The notes: generated by a model not told the origin, from the letters alone. Positions 8,250 through 19,947 are shown, counted from the stretch's first letter. The stretch is 64,000 nt of DNA from Rhizobium leguminosarum (GCF_017876795.1 NZ_JAGIOR010000003.1:310001-374000); one strand, 5' to 3'. Translations and numbers: made by a program.

Positions 8250-9125
8250 CTATCGCAGCTTGCCGATGCTGGCATACATGCCGGTGGTGCGGAATTCCGT
8301 CGGGTTGGTGCCGTAGACCCGGCGGAAGACCTTGGAGAAATAGTTCGGATCCTCGAAGCCGCACATGATGGCGACTTCCTTGACCGGCAGAAAGTCCGCC
8401 TTGGTCAGAAGCTTGACGGCGCGCTGCAGCCGCTGCTGCAGCACGAATTCGGCCGGCGGCATGCCCTCGCTCTCGGCGAAGCTGCGCGAGAAATGCGCGC
8501 GGCTGAGGCCGACGATGCCGGCGAGTTCGCTGACCGGCAGCGGCTTTTCCAGATTGGCGTTGATATGGTCGATCACCGGCTGCATCAGACTGAGTTCGGC
8601 GGCAAAGGCCGACGAGCCGAAGACGTCGTCATAGAGCGCCATCGCCGCTTCATAGGCAATCGCCGAGGCAGCCCCCGGCGAGGTCGCGCCGGTGACGAGG
8701 CGCAGGCTGCAATCGGCAAGATGATCGATGGTCGAGGGCTGCAGCTTCAGCACCGGGCCGGCGGTGGACAGTACCAGCTGGTGGATGCGCAGCGTTTCCT
8801 CGCCATTCATCGAAATCCAGAAATATTCCCAGCGGTCGCCCTTTTCCAGCCAGTAGCGATGATTGTGCGGCACGAGCACCAGCAGTGTGTCGCCACCCTG
8901 AAGACGATAATTGCGGTTCTGGTAGCGCAGCCGGCCGGTGCCGCTGATCGTGTGCTGCAGCACGGTGAAGGGCGTCTGGCCGCGCCTGCGGCCATCCCAG
9001 TCATAGGGCTCGTTCTCGCGCACTTCATAGCCGGAGCTCGTCGGCATCGCATGCAATCGCTGCCGGCCGCGGGGCAGCGAAACCGTCCTCATCGACTGTC
9101 CGTTGGCAATCAAATTCTGCAGCAC
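8250..9125 (-). CDS. agpT: AraC-family activator of the alpha-galactoside operon
   Basis: A 291-residue regulator. The N-terminal half is a cupin-like sugar-sensing domain (GRLRYQNRNYRLQGGDTLLV, HNHRYWLE). The C-terminal AraC domain has two HTH motifs (about 195-290: VSELAGIVGLSRAHFSRSF and VKEVAIMCGFEDPNYFSKVF). It is divergent from agaL1, and in S. meliloti an AraC-like protein, AgpT, activates the matching locus. The start is GTG at 9125, with AGGGG 7 bases upstream. It is expected to bind in the 9126-9337 gap when raffinose or melibiose is present. A 55-residue open frame in another phase (9277-9110) precedes and overlaps the start and might be a leader. Confidence 0.85.
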   Translation of the reverse strand: MLQNLIANGQSMRTVSLPRGRQRLHAMPTSSGYEVRENEPYDWDGRRRGQTPFTVLQHTISGTGRLRYQNRNYRLQGGDTLLVLVPHNHRYWLEKGDRWEYFWISMNGEETLRIHQLVLSTAGPVLKLQPSTIDHLADCSLRLVTGATSPGAASAIAYEAAMALYDDVFGSSAFAAELSLMQPVIDHINANLEKPLPVSELAGIVGLSRAHFSRSFAESEGMPPAEFVLQQRLQRAVKLLTKADFLPVKEVAIMCGFEDPNYFSKVFRRVYGTNPTEFRTTGMYASIGKLR

Positions 9126-9337
9126 AAAATTACCCCTGAAAGCATAATCCTTCTCTGGTCGCCCCGCTGATTTCGGGCATAATCCCGCTCGACAAACAGG
9201 GAAGAGACCACGGCCGATAGAGCGGCCGGGAGGAAAACAGGCAGTTTTTCGGCTTTTTCAACCCCGTGTTCTGACATGCGGGCTGATCCTCCATAGCCAT
9301 CTTTTCTGTAGCATTTGATTGGGTCGAGGTGAAGATC
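9126..9337. promoter_or_regulatory. Divergent promoter region of agpT and agaL1
   Basis: About 210 bases between two divergent starts; both promoters and the AgpT sites must lie here. A GC-rich dyad GGCCGatagagCGGCC is visible near 9221-9236. The plus-strand start is preceded by GAGGTG and the minus-strand start by AGGGG. I cannot place -35/-10 boxes with confidence. Confidence 0.5.
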
Positions 9338-10804
9338 ATGAGTTTCAAAATCGCTATCATCGGTGCGGGCAGCGTCGGTTTCACCAAGAAGCTGTTCACC
9401 GATATTTTGTGCGTTCCCGAGTTTCGCGACGTCGAATTCGCGCTGACCGATCTCAGCGAGCATAATCTCGAGATGATCAAGGCGATCCTCGACCGGATCG
9501 TCGAAGCGAACGGATTGCCGACCAAGGTGACGGCGACGACCGACCGGCGCCAGGCGCTTTCCGGCGCCCGTTATATCATCAGCTGTGTCCGGGTCGGTGG
9601 GCTCGAGGCCTATGCCGACGACATCAGAATTCCGCTGAAATACGGCATCGACCAGTGTGTCGGCGATACGATCTGCGCCGGCGGCATTCTTTACGGCCAG
9701 CGCAACATTCCGGTTATTCTCGACTTCTGCAAGGATATCAGGGAGGTCGCCGAACCCGGCGCGAAATTCCTGAACTATGCCAACCCGATGGCGATGAACA
9801 CCTGGGCGGCGATCGAATATGGCAAGGTCGATACCGTCGGCCTTTGCCACGGCGTCCAGCACGGCGCCGAACAGATTGCCGAGGTGCTCGGCGCCAAGTC
9901 GCTTGGTGAACTCGACTATGTCTGCTCCGGCATCAACCACCAGACCTGGTTCATCGACCTGCGCCTCAACGGCCGCAAGATCGGCAAGGACGAGCTGATC
10001 GCCGCCTTCGAGGCGCATCCGGTCTATTCGCAGCAGGAGAAACTGCGCATCGACGTGCTGAAGCGTTTCGGCGTCTATTCCACCGAGAGCAACGGCCATC
10101 TTTCGGAATACCTGCCCTGGTACCGCAAGCGGCCGGAGGAAATCACCCGCTGGATCGACATGTCCGACTGGATCCACGGCGAGACCGGCGGTTATCTCCG
10201 CCATTCCACCGAAACCCGCAACTGGTTCGAGACCGAATTTCCGCAATTCTTGGAATCCGCCGCAAAGCCGCTCGACACCACCAAGCGCTCGAACGAACAT
10301 GCCAGCCACATCCTCGAGGCGCTGGAGACGAACCGGGTCTATCGCGGCCATTTCAACGTCAAGAACAACGGCGTCATCACCAACCTGCCATCCGATGCGA
10401 TCATCGAATCGCCGGGCTTCGTCGACCGCTTCGGCATCAACATGGTCTCTGGTGTCACCCTGCCGGAAGCCTGCGCGGCCACCTGCATCGCCTCGATCAA
10501 CGTCCAGCGCATGTCGGTACATGCCGCGATATCGGGCGACATTGACCTCTTGAAGCTTGCCGTGCTGCACGACCCGCTGGTCGGTGCCGTCTCGACGCCG
10601 GAAGAGGTCTGGCAGATGGTCGACGAAATGGTCGTTGCCCAGGCGCGCTGGTTGCCGCAATATGCCGATGCCGTGCCGGCCGCCAAGGAGCGGCTGTCGA
10701 AATCCAAGGTGCAGACCCGCGACTGGGCGGGTGCTGCACGCCGCAACGTTCGCTCGATCGAAGAGCTGCGCGCGGAAAAGGCGGCGCTGAAACAGGCCGT
10801 CTGA
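9338..10804 (+). CDS. agaL1: Alpha-galactosidase, glycoside hydrolase family 4
   Basis: A 488-residue NAD+- and divalent-metal-dependent GH4 enzyme that hydrolyses alpha-1,6-galactosides such as melibiose and raffinose by an oxidation/elimination route in the cytoplasm. It has an N-terminal Rossmann motif (IAIIGAGSVGFTKK), the NYANPMAMNTW block, the metal-binding Cys/His in GLCHGVQHGA, and SGINHQTW. The ATG at 9338 has GAGGTG 6 bases upstream and is preferred over the GTG at 9329. It is the first gene of the operon running to 18353. A paralogue closes the operon. Confidence 0.88.
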   Translation: MSFKIAIIGAGSVGFTKKLFTDILCVPEFRDVEFALTDLSEHNLEMIKAILDRIVEANGLPTKVTATTDRRQALSGARYIISCVRVGGLEAYADDIRIPLKYGIDQCVGDTICAGGILYGQRNIPVILDFCKDIREVAEPGAKFLNYANPMAMNTWAAIEYGKVDTVGLCHGVQHGAEQIAEVLGAKSLGELDYVCSGINHQTWFIDLRLNGRKIGKDELIAAFEAHPVYSQQEKLRIDVLKRFGVYSTESNGHLSEYLPWYRKRPEEITRWIDMSDWIHGETGGYLRHSTETRNWFETEFPQFLESAAKPLDTTKRSNEHASHILEALETNRVYRGHFNVKNNGVITNLPSDAIIESPGFVDRFGINMVSGVTLPEACAATCIASINVQRMSVHAAISGDIDLLKLAVLHDPLVGAVSTPEEVWQMVDEMVVAQARWLPQYADAVPAAKERLSKSKVQTRDWAGAARRNVRSIEELRAEKAALKQAV

Positions 10805-10928
10805 TTTTCGTGAAAGAGGGGTCGCCATGGATTTCCGGGAGGGAAATCCTTGGGCCGCCGGCCCGCTTTCACGCCGTTTGAGGAAAAGGAGCCGCGTGCC
10901 CCGCGCTCCGGAACAAGAGGGAGAAACG

Positions 10929-13019
10929 ATGATGAAATTCCGCAACCTTGGCATTCTGGCCGGACTGGCGCTTGGCGTCTCAGTCCTGGCGCTGAATGCA
11001 TACGCCTCCGAGGCCACCGTTCCGCCGGCGCCGGCGAACTTTCCGGCCGAAGGCAAGATCAAATATGTGGCGCGCGACTCCATCCTGGAGTTCAAGGCGC
11101 TGCCCGAATATCACGAGCCCGACTGGGTCACGAAGAATTTTGTCTCAGCCGGCAAGCTGCCGCCGGTCAAGGATCGGCTACCGAAGGAGCCGATGGTCTT
11201 CAAGACCGGCAATATGCCCGATGGCATCGGTGTCTACGGCGATACGATGCGCCACGTCATCGGTGGCCGGCCGGAAGGCTGGAACTACGGCGCCGGCCAG
11301 ACGCAGGGCTGGGGCGGCATCGATATCGGTCTCTCCGAATGCCTGACACGCACCGCGCCGCTGTTCCAGGTGGAAGCCAAGGACACCGAGCCGTTGCCGA
11401 ACCTTGCCAAGAGCTGGGATTGGTCTGCAGACGGACACAAGCTGACCATGCATCTGGTCGAAGGCGCCAAATGGTCGGACGGTGCGCCGTTCAACGCCGA
11501 CGACATCATGTTCTACTGGGATGACGAAGTCGTCGATCCGAACGTCTCGCCGCTCGGCGGCGGCGCCTCGCCTGAGGCTTTCGGCGTCGGCACGACGCTG
11601 AAGAAGATCGACGATTACACGGTGGAATGGACCTTCAAGGAAGCCTTCCCGAAGCAATATCTCTACACGATGTCCTACCCGAACTTCTGCCCGGGTCCAT
11701 CGCATATCCTCAAACCCCAGCATCCGAAATATTCGAAGAACACCTACGACCAGTTCAAGAACGCCTTCCCGCCTGAGTTCATGAACATGCCGGTGATGGG
11801 CGCCTGGGTGCCGGTGGAATATCGTTCCGACGATATCATCGTCCTGCGCCGCAACCCCTATTACTGGAAGGTCGACGAGAAGGGCAATCAGCTGCCCTAT
11901 CTGAACGAGCTGCACTACAAGCTCTCGACCTGGGCCGACCGCGACGTTCAGGCCGTGGCCGGATCCGCCGACATCTCCAACCTCGAGCAGCCGGAAAACT
12001 TCGTCGCGTCGCTGAAGCGTGCGGCAGAGAAGACCGCGCCCGCCCGCCTGGCTTTCGGCCCGCGCCTCATCGGCTATAACTTGCGCATGAACTTCTCCGC
12101 CAACGGCTGGGGCAACCCCGACGAGCGCGGCCAGGCGATCCGCGACTTGAACCGCAACGAGGACTTCCGCAAGGCCGTCACCATGGCGCTCGACCGCAAG
12201 GCGATCGGCGACTCGCTGGTCAAGGGGCCGTTCACCGCGATCTATGCGGGCGGGCTTTCCTCCGGCACCAGCTTCTACGACCGCAACTCCACCGTCTACT
12301 ATCCCTTTGATCTCAAGGGCGCCAAGGCAGAACTCGCCAAAGCCGGCCTCAAGGATACGGATGGCAACGGCATCGTGAACTTCCCGGCCGGTACGCTTGG
12401 CGGCAAGGATGTCGAAATCGTCATGCTGATCACCAATCAGTACACGACCGACAAGAGCCTTGCCGAAGGTGTCGTCGCCCAGATGGAGAAGCTCGGCCTG
12501 AAGATCGTCATCAACGGGCTCGACGGCACGAAGCGCGACGATGCCCATTATTCCGGCCGCTTCGACTGGCTGATCCAGCGCAACACCACGGAACTGTCGT
12601 CGGTGGTGCAGAATACCGAGCAGCTTGCGCCTGTCGGCCCCCGCACCAGCTGGCACCATCGCGCCGGCAAGGACGATCAGCTCGATCTGATGCCGTTCGA
12701 AAAGGAACTTGTCGACATCGTCAACAAGTTCACGACCAGCCCGGACAATGATACCCGCGTTGCCCTGATGAAGCAGTACCAGAAGATCTCGACAGAGCAC
12801 GTCAACACCGTGGGTCTGACCGAATATCCTGGCGCCTTGATCATCAACAAGCGGTTCTCGAATGTGCCGCAGGGCACGCCGATCTTCATGTTCAACTGGG
12901 CTGAAGATTCGGTGATCCGCGAACGCCTGTGGGTGGCTGCCGACAAGCAGGGCAAATATGAGCTGTTCCCCGAACAGCTGCCCGGCAAGCCTGGCGACAA
13001 GGGCCCTGTTAAGAACTAG
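10929..13019 (+). CDS. agpA: Alpha-galactoside ABC transporter periplasmic binding protein
   Basis: A 696-residue solute-binding protein of the SBP_bac_5 (Opp/Dpp) family, unusual in that the agp system uses an oligopeptide-type receptor for sugars. A signal peptide (MMKFRNLGILAGLALGVSVL, cut after NAYA) directs it to the periplasm. The core carries family hallmarks (LAKSWDWSADGHKLTMHL, GAKWSDGAPFNADDI). In S. meliloti AgpA is needed for melibiose and raffinose uptake. The ATG at 10929 follows GGGAG with 5-base spacing. A longer in-frame start at 10827 would bury the signal peptide. A 12-bp-stem hairpin follows the stop. Confidence 0.87.
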   Translation: MMKFRNLGILAGLALGVSVLALNAYASEATVPPAPANFPAEGKIKYVARDSILEFKALPEYHEPDWVTKNFVSAGKLPPVKDRLPKEPMVFKTGNMPDGIGVYGDTMRHVIGGRPEGWNYGAGQTQGWGGIDIGLSECLTRTAPLFQVEAKDTEPLPNLAKSWDWSADGHKLTMHLVEGAKWSDGAPFNADDIMFYWDDEVVDPNVSPLGGGASPEAFGVGTTLKKIDDYTVEWTFKEAFPKQYLYTMSYPNFCPGPSHILKPQHPKYSKNTYDQFKNAFPPEFMNMPVMGAWVPVEYRSDDIIVLRRNPYYWKVDEKGNQLPYLNELHYKLSTWADRDVQAVAGSADISNLEQPENFVASLKRAAEKTAPARLAFGPRLIGYNLRMNFSANGWGNPDERGQAIRDLNRNEDFRKAVTMALDRKAIGDSLVKGPFTAIYAGGLSSGTSFYDRNSTVYYPFDLKGAKAELAKAGLKDTDGNGIVNFPAGTLGGKDVEIVMLITNQYTTDKSLAEGVVAQMEKLGLKIVINGLDGTKRDDAHYSGRFDWLIQRNTTELSSVVQNTEQLAPVGPRTSWHHRAGKDDQLDLMPFEKELVDIVNKFTTSPDNDTRVALMKQYQKISTEHVNTVGLTEYPGALIINKRFSNVPQGTPIFMFNWAEDSVIRERLWVAADKQGKYELFPEQLPGKPGDKGPVKN

Positions 13020-13042
13020 TTCCCTCCCAGCTGAAGTGAGAT

Positions 13043-13069
13043 TCAGGCCGCGCGTGGCGCGCGGCCTGA
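13043..13069 (+). terminator. Hairpin between agpA and agpB (mRNA stabiliser or partial terminator)
   Basis: A perfect 12-bp stem (13043-13054 with 13058-13069) has a TGG loop and no T-run. Its place after the binding-protein gene fits an element that raises agpA mRNA over the permease genes. The arabinoside importer has paired hairpins at the same position. Confidence 0.6.
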
Positions 13070-13133
13070 TATGACCAACAAGCCGGCCGCGCTGACAAGG
13101 AGCGACTGACGGCAATGAGAAGCGGACCGTCCG

Positions 13134-14141
13134 ATGTTACGATTCCTGCTCGTGCGCATAGCCTCCGCGATCCCCGTCCTCTTCATCCTGAGCGTGGTGA
13201 CTTTCGCGATCATCCAGGCCCCGCCCGGTGACTATGCCGATTATATAAGATCCCAGCTGATCAATCAGGGCGGCGCCTCCTATGCCCAGGCCGAAGCGCA
13301 AGCGCAGGCCTACCGGGTCGAACACGGCCTCGATAAGCCAATGGTCGTCCAATACGTCAACTGGGTCGGCGGCATCGTCACCCGCGGCGATTTTGGCTAC
13401 AGCATGTTCTACAACAAGCCGGTCGCCGACGTGGTGGCAGAGCGGCTGCCGCGAACCCTGCTTCTGGCGCTCGTCTGCCACATCCTCGCTTCGGTGCTCG
13501 GCATCGGCTTCGGCATCTGGGCGGCGACGCGGCAATACAGCTGGATCGACAGCACGCTTTCGGCGATTTCCTTCCTCGGCATGACGGTGCCGCGCTTCCT
13601 GATGGCGCTGATCATCGTCTATCTGCTGGTCTTCCAATTCAACGTTTCCGAAATCGGCAGTTTCTTCTCGCCGCAATATGGCGGAGCGCCCTGGTCGTGG
13701 GCGAAATTCGTCGATCTCGTCCACCATGTCTGGCCGGTCGTGGCGATCGCCACCTTCGGCGGGCTCGCCTACAATATGCGGGTGATGCGCGGCAATCTGC
13801 TCGATACGCTGAACGCCCAATATGTCGAGACGGCCAAGGCCAAGGGGCTTTCCGGCGGCGCGGTGGTGATGCGCCATGCGGTGCCGAACGCGCTGCACCC
13901 GCTGGTGATGTATCAGGGCGTCGTGCTGCCCTACATGCTGACCGGCGAGATCGAAACCGCCATCATCTTCGCGCTGCCGACTGTCGGTCCGGCGATCGTC
14001 GGCTCGATGGCGATTGGCGACGTCTATGTCACCGCTACCTTCATGATGGTGCTGTCGGCGACGCTGATCGTCGGCAACATCATCGCCGACATGCTGCTGG
14101 CGCTGCTCGATCCGCGTGTCCGCCAATTTGAAGGAGCCTGA
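13134..14141 (+). CDS. agpB: Alpha-galactoside ABC transporter permease 1
   Basis: A 335-residue inner-membrane permease of the OppB/DppB type. An N-terminal helix (IASAIPVLFILSVVTFAII) is followed by five further hydrophobic segments and the cytoplasmic EAA-like loop (ETAKAKGLSGGAVVMRHAVP, about residues 236-255) that contacts the ATPase. The stop is one base before the agpC start. It pairs with AgpC to form the channel. Start ATG 13134; the ribosome site is weak (GAAGCGGA further upstream). Confidence 0.87.
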   Translation: MLRFLLVRIASAIPVLFILSVVTFAIIQAPPGDYADYIRSQLINQGGASYAQAEAQAQAYRVEHGLDKPMVVQYVNWVGGIVTRGDFGYSMFYNKPVADVVAERLPRTLLLALVCHILASVLGIGFGIWAATRQYSWIDSTLSAISFLGMTVPRFLMALIIVYLLVFQFNVSEIGSFFSPQYGGAPWSWAKFVDLVHHVWPVVAIATFGGLAYNMRVMRGNLLDTLNAQYVETAKAKGLSGGAVVMRHAVPNALHPLVMYQGVVLPYMLTGEIETAIIFALPTVGPAIVGSMAIGDVYVTATFMMVLSATLIVGNIIADMLLALLDPRVRQFEGA

Positions 14142-14142
14142 G

Positions 14143-15282
14143 ATGCTGGCTTTCGACTCCTCGCCGCCACCGCCGACAACCACCGAACCTTCGGTCAACA
14201 AGCCATCGCGCGGGCATGAGAGCTATATCGCCCTCGTCTGGCGCCGGCTGCGCCGCTCCTGGACCGGCATGGCCGGGCTGGTGCTCGTCGGGCTGCTGCT
14301 CTTCATGGCGATCTTTGCCGATTTCGTCGCGCCGATGGACCCGAAGGCGACCGATGTCGGCTTCGCGCCGCCGCAGATGATGAGCTTTCACGACAAGGAC
14401 GGCAATTTCGTCTTCCAGCCGCGCGTTTATGGCCTGGCCGATTCCGATGCGCTCGACCCCGTCACCTTCCAGCCGATCGTCGGCGTCGATTACGACAACC
14501 CGCGGCTGCTCGGCTTCTTCGTCAAGGGCGCCGAATACCAGCTTTTCGGCCTGATCCCGGCTGAGCGCCACTTCTTCGGCTCGACCGATGGCGAGCCGGT
14601 GCATTTCCTCGGCACCGACAAGTTCGGCCGCGATGTGCTGTCGCGCGCCATCATCGGCTCGCGCATCTCGCTGACGATTGCGCTGACCGTCGTCTTCATC
14701 GTCACCATCATCGGCACCACCGTCGGCATGGTCTCCGGCTATTTCGGCGGCGCCTTCGATGTCTGGCTGCAGCGTTTCGTCGAGCTGGTGCTCGCCTTTC
14801 CGCAATTGCCGCTCTATCTGGCGCTGACCTCGCTGATCCCGGTGACGGCGCCGACCAATGTCTTCCTCGGCTTCGTCATCGTCGTGATGTCGGCGCTCGG
14901 CTGGGCGCAGATGTCGCGCGAGGTGCGCGGCAAGACCCTGGCGCTTGCCCGCATCGATTATGTCCGGGCGGCGATGGCCGTCGGCGCCACCGACCGGCGC
15001 ATCATCCTGCAGCATATCTTCCCGAACGTGATGAGCCACGTCATCGTCGCGGTGACGCTCGCCATACCGAGTGTCGTGCTGCTGGAATCCTTCCTCGGTT
15101 TCCTCGGCTTTGCCGTCAAGCCGCCGCTGATCTCCTGGGGGCTGATGCTGCAGGATACCGCGACCTATTCGGTCATCGGCTCCTATCCCTGGATTCTCTC
15201 CCCCGTCGGCTTCGTGCTCGTCACCGTCTTCGCCTTCAATGCGCTGGGCGATGGACTGCGCGATGCAGTCGATCCTTATTGA
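14143..15282 (+). CDS. agpC: Alpha-galactoside ABC transporter permease 2
   Basis: A 379-residue permease of the OppC/DppC type. A proline-rich N-terminal tail is followed by the first helix (MAGLVLVGLLLFMAIFADFV), a large periplasmic loop (about residues 65-165), and five helices with the EAA loop (ARIDYVRAAMAVGATDRRII). AAGGAG lies 6 bases before the ATG at 14143, directly after agpB. It forms the second half of the membrane channel. Confidence 0.87.
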   Translation: MLAFDSSPPPPTTTEPSVNKPSRGHESYIALVWRRLRRSWTGMAGLVLVGLLLFMAIFADFVAPMDPKATDVGFAPPQMMSFHDKDGNFVFQPRVYGLADSDALDPVTFQPIVGVDYDNPRLLGFFVKGAEYQLFGLIPAERHFFGSTDGEPVHFLGTDKFGRDVLSRAIIGSRISLTIALTVVFIVTIIGTTVGMVSGYFGGAFDVWLQRFVELVLAFPQLPLYLALTSLIPVTAPTNVFLGFVIVVMSALGWAQMSREVRGKTLALARIDYVRAAMAVGATDRRIILQHIFPNVMSHVIVAVTLAIPSVVLLESFLGFLGFAVKPPLISWGLMLQDTATYSVIGSYPWILSPVGFVLVTVFAFNALGDGLRDAVDPY

Positions 15283-15292
15283 GGTGATTGAT

Positions 15293-16960
<1,668 letters not shown>

Positions 16961-16982
16961 CTATCGAATGCCGGAGGTTATA

Positions 16983-18353
16983 ATGGCAGCAAATCCCAAA
17001 ATCACATTCATCGGAGCAGGCTCCACCGTCTTCATGAAGAACATCGTCGGCGACGTGTTGCAGCGCCCGGCGCTTTCGGGCGCGACGATCGCCTTGATGG
17101 ATCTCAATCCGCAGCGGTTGGAAGAAAGCGCCGTCGTCGTCAACAAGCTGATCTCGACGCTTGGCGTCAAGGCGAAGGCTGAGACCTATTCCGACCAGCG
17201 CAAGGCGCTTGCCGGCGCCGATTTCGTCGTCGTTGCCTTCCAGATCGGCGGCTATGAACCTTGCACGGTCACCGATTTCGAGGTGCCGAAGAAATACGGA
17301 CTTCGCCAGACGATTGCCGATACGCTCGGCGTCGGCGGCATCATGCGCGGACTGCGCACCGTGCCGCATCTCTGGAAGATTTGCGAGGACATGCTCGCCA
17401 TCTGCCCCGAGGCGATCATGCTGCAATATGTCAACCCGATGGCGATCAACACCTGGGCGATATCAGAGAAATACCCGACCATTCGCCAGGTCGGTCTCTG
17501 CCATTCTGTGCAGGGCACGGCGATGGAACTGGCCCATGACCTCGACATTCCCTACGAGGAAATCCGCTACCGCGCGGCCGGCATCAACCACATGGCCTTC
17601 TATCTGAAGTTCGAGCATCGCCAGGCCGATGGTTCCTACCGCAACCTCTATCCTGATCTGCTGCGCGCCTATCGCGAGGGCAGGGCGCCGAAGCCCGGCT
17701 GGAACCCGCGCTGCCCGAACAAGGTGCGCTACGAGATGCTGACGCGGCTTGGCTATTTCGTCACCGAAAGCTCGGAGCATTTCGCCGAATACACGCCCTA
17801 TTTCATCAAGGAGGGCCGCGATGACCTGATCGAGAAATTCGGCATTCCGCTCGATGAATATCCAAAACGCTGCATCGAACAGATCGAGCGCTGGAAAGGC
17901 CAGGCAGAAGCCTATCGCAGCGCCGACAAGATCGAGGTGGAGCCGTCGAAGGAATACGCCTCCTCGATCATCAACTCGGTCTGGACCGGCGAGCCCTCGG
18001 TGATCTACGGCAATGTCCGCAACAACGGCTGCATCACCTCGCTGCCGAATAACTGCGCCGCCGAAGTGCCCTGCCTTGTCGACGCCTCCGGCATCCAGCC
18101 GACCTTCATCGGCGACCTGCCGCCGCAGCTGACCGCGCTGATCCGCACCAATATCAACGTCCAGGAACTGACGGTGCAGGCGCTGATGACCGAAAATCGC
18201 GAGCATATCTACCACGCCGCGATGATGGACCCGCACACGGCCGCCGAACTCGACCTCGACCAGATCTGGTCGCTGGTCGACGACCTGCTCGCCACCCACG
18301 GCGACTGGCTGCCCGAATGGGCGCGCACATCTAAAAAAGTACAGGCCGCCTGA
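16983..18353 (+). CDS. agaL2: Second GH4 alpha-galactosidase of the operon
   Basis: A 456-residue GH4 enzyme, paralogous to agaL1 but clearly diverged. It has the NAD-binding motif ITFIGAGSTVFMKN, the QYVNPMAINTWA block, metal-site GLCHSVQGTA, and AGINHMAFY. GGAGG precedes the ATG at 16983 by 5 bases. It is the last gene of the operon and is followed by a strong terminator. Two GH4 enzymes bracketing the importer suggest different chain-length or linkage preferences, which the sequence alone cannot settle. Confidence 0.87.
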   Translation: MAANPKITFIGAGSTVFMKNIVGDVLQRPALSGATIALMDLNPQRLEESAVVVNKLISTLGVKAKAETYSDQRKALAGADFVVVAFQIGGYEPCTVTDFEVPKKYGLRQTIADTLGVGGIMRGLRTVPHLWKICEDMLAICPEAIMLQYVNPMAINTWAISEKYPTIRQVGLCHSVQGTAMELAHDLDIPYEEIRYRAAGINHMAFYLKFEHRQADGSYRNLYPDLLRAYREGRAPKPGWNPRCPNKVRYEMLTRLGYFVTESSEHFAEYTPYFIKEGRDDLIEKFGIPLDEYPKRCIEQIERWKGQAEAYRSADKIEVEPSKEYASSIINSVWTGEPSVIYGNVRNNGCITSLPNNCAAEVPCLVDASGIQPTFIGDLPPQLTALIRTNINVQELTVQALMTENREHIYHAAMMDPHTAAELDLDQIWSLVDDLLATHGDWLPEWARTSKKVQAA

Positions 18354-18380
18354 CCTCCTCTCCCGGGTCGGCGTCAAAGA

Positions 18381-18411
18381 GCCCCGCGGTGGCAACACAC
18401 CGCGGGGCTTT
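18381..18411 (+). terminator. Rho-independent terminator of the agaL1-agaL2 operon
   Basis: An 11-bp GC stem (18381-18391 with 18398-18408) with loop GCAACA is followed by TTT, 27 bases after the agaL2 stop. The T-run is short, but the stem is strong and perfectly paired. Confidence 0.8.
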
Positions 18412-18868
18412 GCGCGAGAAAGTGTTACGTGCAGTTATTCATGAAGAAATTATAAGTACGTGAGAAGTGCGTGAACCTGATGCGGTCTCATAGCTGTACG
18501 CGCCGATCTGTTTCGAGGGAGATGTCTCGGCGGATATGATTGCGTCTTTCCGGGAGCAGGCCAGTCGCTAGAGCGCGCCGACAAGTCGATTTGCCAATCT
18601 CCGCGAACCGTTCGAGGCTCGATCATCGGGAGGTCCTTGAAAGCCAAGCCGCTCGATCTCATTTGAGATGCTGATTGATCGTTGCACCGACACCCAAGGC
18701 TTCAACGGAACTGAGGTCGTCGGGGACGTTGATGTCGTCACGTTCGATGGAGAGCTTTCCGGCGAAACCGGGTTCCCTAGCATCACAGGTCAAACTGGAA
18801 CGGAAAGTGCGGATTCTGTCTGTGTCGGCTGCTTGACAACTCACATCTGCTATTCAACGAGGTGACTA
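18412..18868. other. Non-coding stretch at the left end of the decayed island
   Basis: About 450 bases with only short frames that lack ribosome sites. Base composition becomes less GC-biased from here to about 24.1 kb. No gene, IS end or RNA is recognised. Confidence 0.4.
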
Positions 18869-19537
18869 TTGACGCAGTTCTTCGAAACCACTCAAGGAAT
18901 CATGTCAATGGGAGCGTTCATAGGCGCTGGCAGTTTAGCTGCTGGTTCCTTGCTTCCGAACGTCATTCGATTTGTGACGACGGGAATCAACCGGCACCCA
19001 AAGGCCGAAACTAGAAACCTCGCAATGATGACGGTGCTGGCACTGGATGATTTTGTCGGAGCCAGCTATGCGGCCGTTCACGACGTGCCCGAATTCAATC
19101 CCATGGATGAAGGCGAATTCGTGTTCCACGTTCCAGATCCAACCCTTGTGCTACCAACGAACGCCAATTGGGACGTTTTCGATGCCGACCTTTCGGACGA
19201 AATCCTGTGGCTGTCAAACCGGGTGAAAAACCTCTCATATGCCTTGGATAGTCTCGACCTTTCCAGGCCGGGATACGGTGGCTTCTTCGAGCGACGTTAC
19301 GAAGGTTATGCTAATCTCGCGGCTGAAGCCATGGACATCATTGAGCGTATGCTAAAGGAGTTTGACCTGACTCTGCCTGCCAAGCCCGACTATTATCGCC
19401 AGCGCGAAGGGCTCGTTTCAGCTATTCAAAAGGCTGGACAAAGCAGTTCGCGACGCCGAAAGCCAGGCACTCCAGCGTCCTCGAACGGGTCAAATGTGCT
19501 TGAACTGTTTCCCAGGGTGAACGAGGACGCCGAGTAA
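18869..19537 (+). CDS. Hypothetical membrane-anchored protein
   Basis: A 222-residue protein that I do not recognise. The N-terminus (MGAFIGAGSLAAGSLLPNVI) is a probable membrane anchor. The rest is soluble and acidic (DEGEFVFHVPDPT), with a helical C-terminal half and a basic SSRRRK patch before the end. The start is TTG at 18869, with GAGGTG about 5 bases upstream. It stands alone in an island of broken genes, and its less GC-biased codon use suggests acquisition by transfer. Confidence 0.6.
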   Translation: MTQFFETTQGIMSMGAFIGAGSLAAGSLLPNVIRFVTTGINRHPKAETRNLAMMTVLALDDFVGASYAAVHDVPEFNPMDEGEFVFHVPDPTLVLPTNANWDVFDADLSDEILWLSNRVKNLSYALDSLDLSRPGYGGFFERRYEGYANLAAEAMDIIERMLKEFDLTLPAKPDYYRQREGLVSAIQKAGQSSSRRRKPGTPASSNGSNVLELFPRVNEDAE

Positions 19538-19947
19538 ACCAACGCGACCGCTTTAGTTGCTAAGAGCCGAGCTGTTTTTTGCGGTGTGTGCGTTCGAACG
19601 CCGTGCCGTTTCATTCATGCTCGCCCTTGAAGGTCGGTAGTCGATGCCTTCGCTTTCCTTAGACAGCACCCTAATGAAGTTTTGTCCGCTCTTCGGATCT
19701 TCGAACGCACCCAGTACAATCAGTCCATTGAGGCACTGGTTGATTGCTGAACACCGCGCTCAAGCGAGGACCACGTCCGGTGCCGCCCTTCGCTGCCATT
19801 GCAGTCTTCCGAGAGGATTGTATCGGTGCGGATCGCACCTTTTAAAAAATCGCTGGGAATTGTGTGGCGGCACTATGACCACCGTACCGGAAACACTGGC
19901 TCTTCGTGGGGATCAAGCGGGCTCGATAAGGTGCCACGCCGCCGCCG
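19538..19947. other. Intergenic stretch without recognisable genes
   Basis: About 410 bases between two convergent hypothetical genes. Frames here have no ribosome sites or protein-like composition, and no strong hairpin is seen. Confidence 0.35.

Noticed and set aside
9110-11095. Long minus-strand frame across agaL1
   Set aside because: Shadow of agaL1; only its first part near 9277-9110 could be a leader, noted under agpT.
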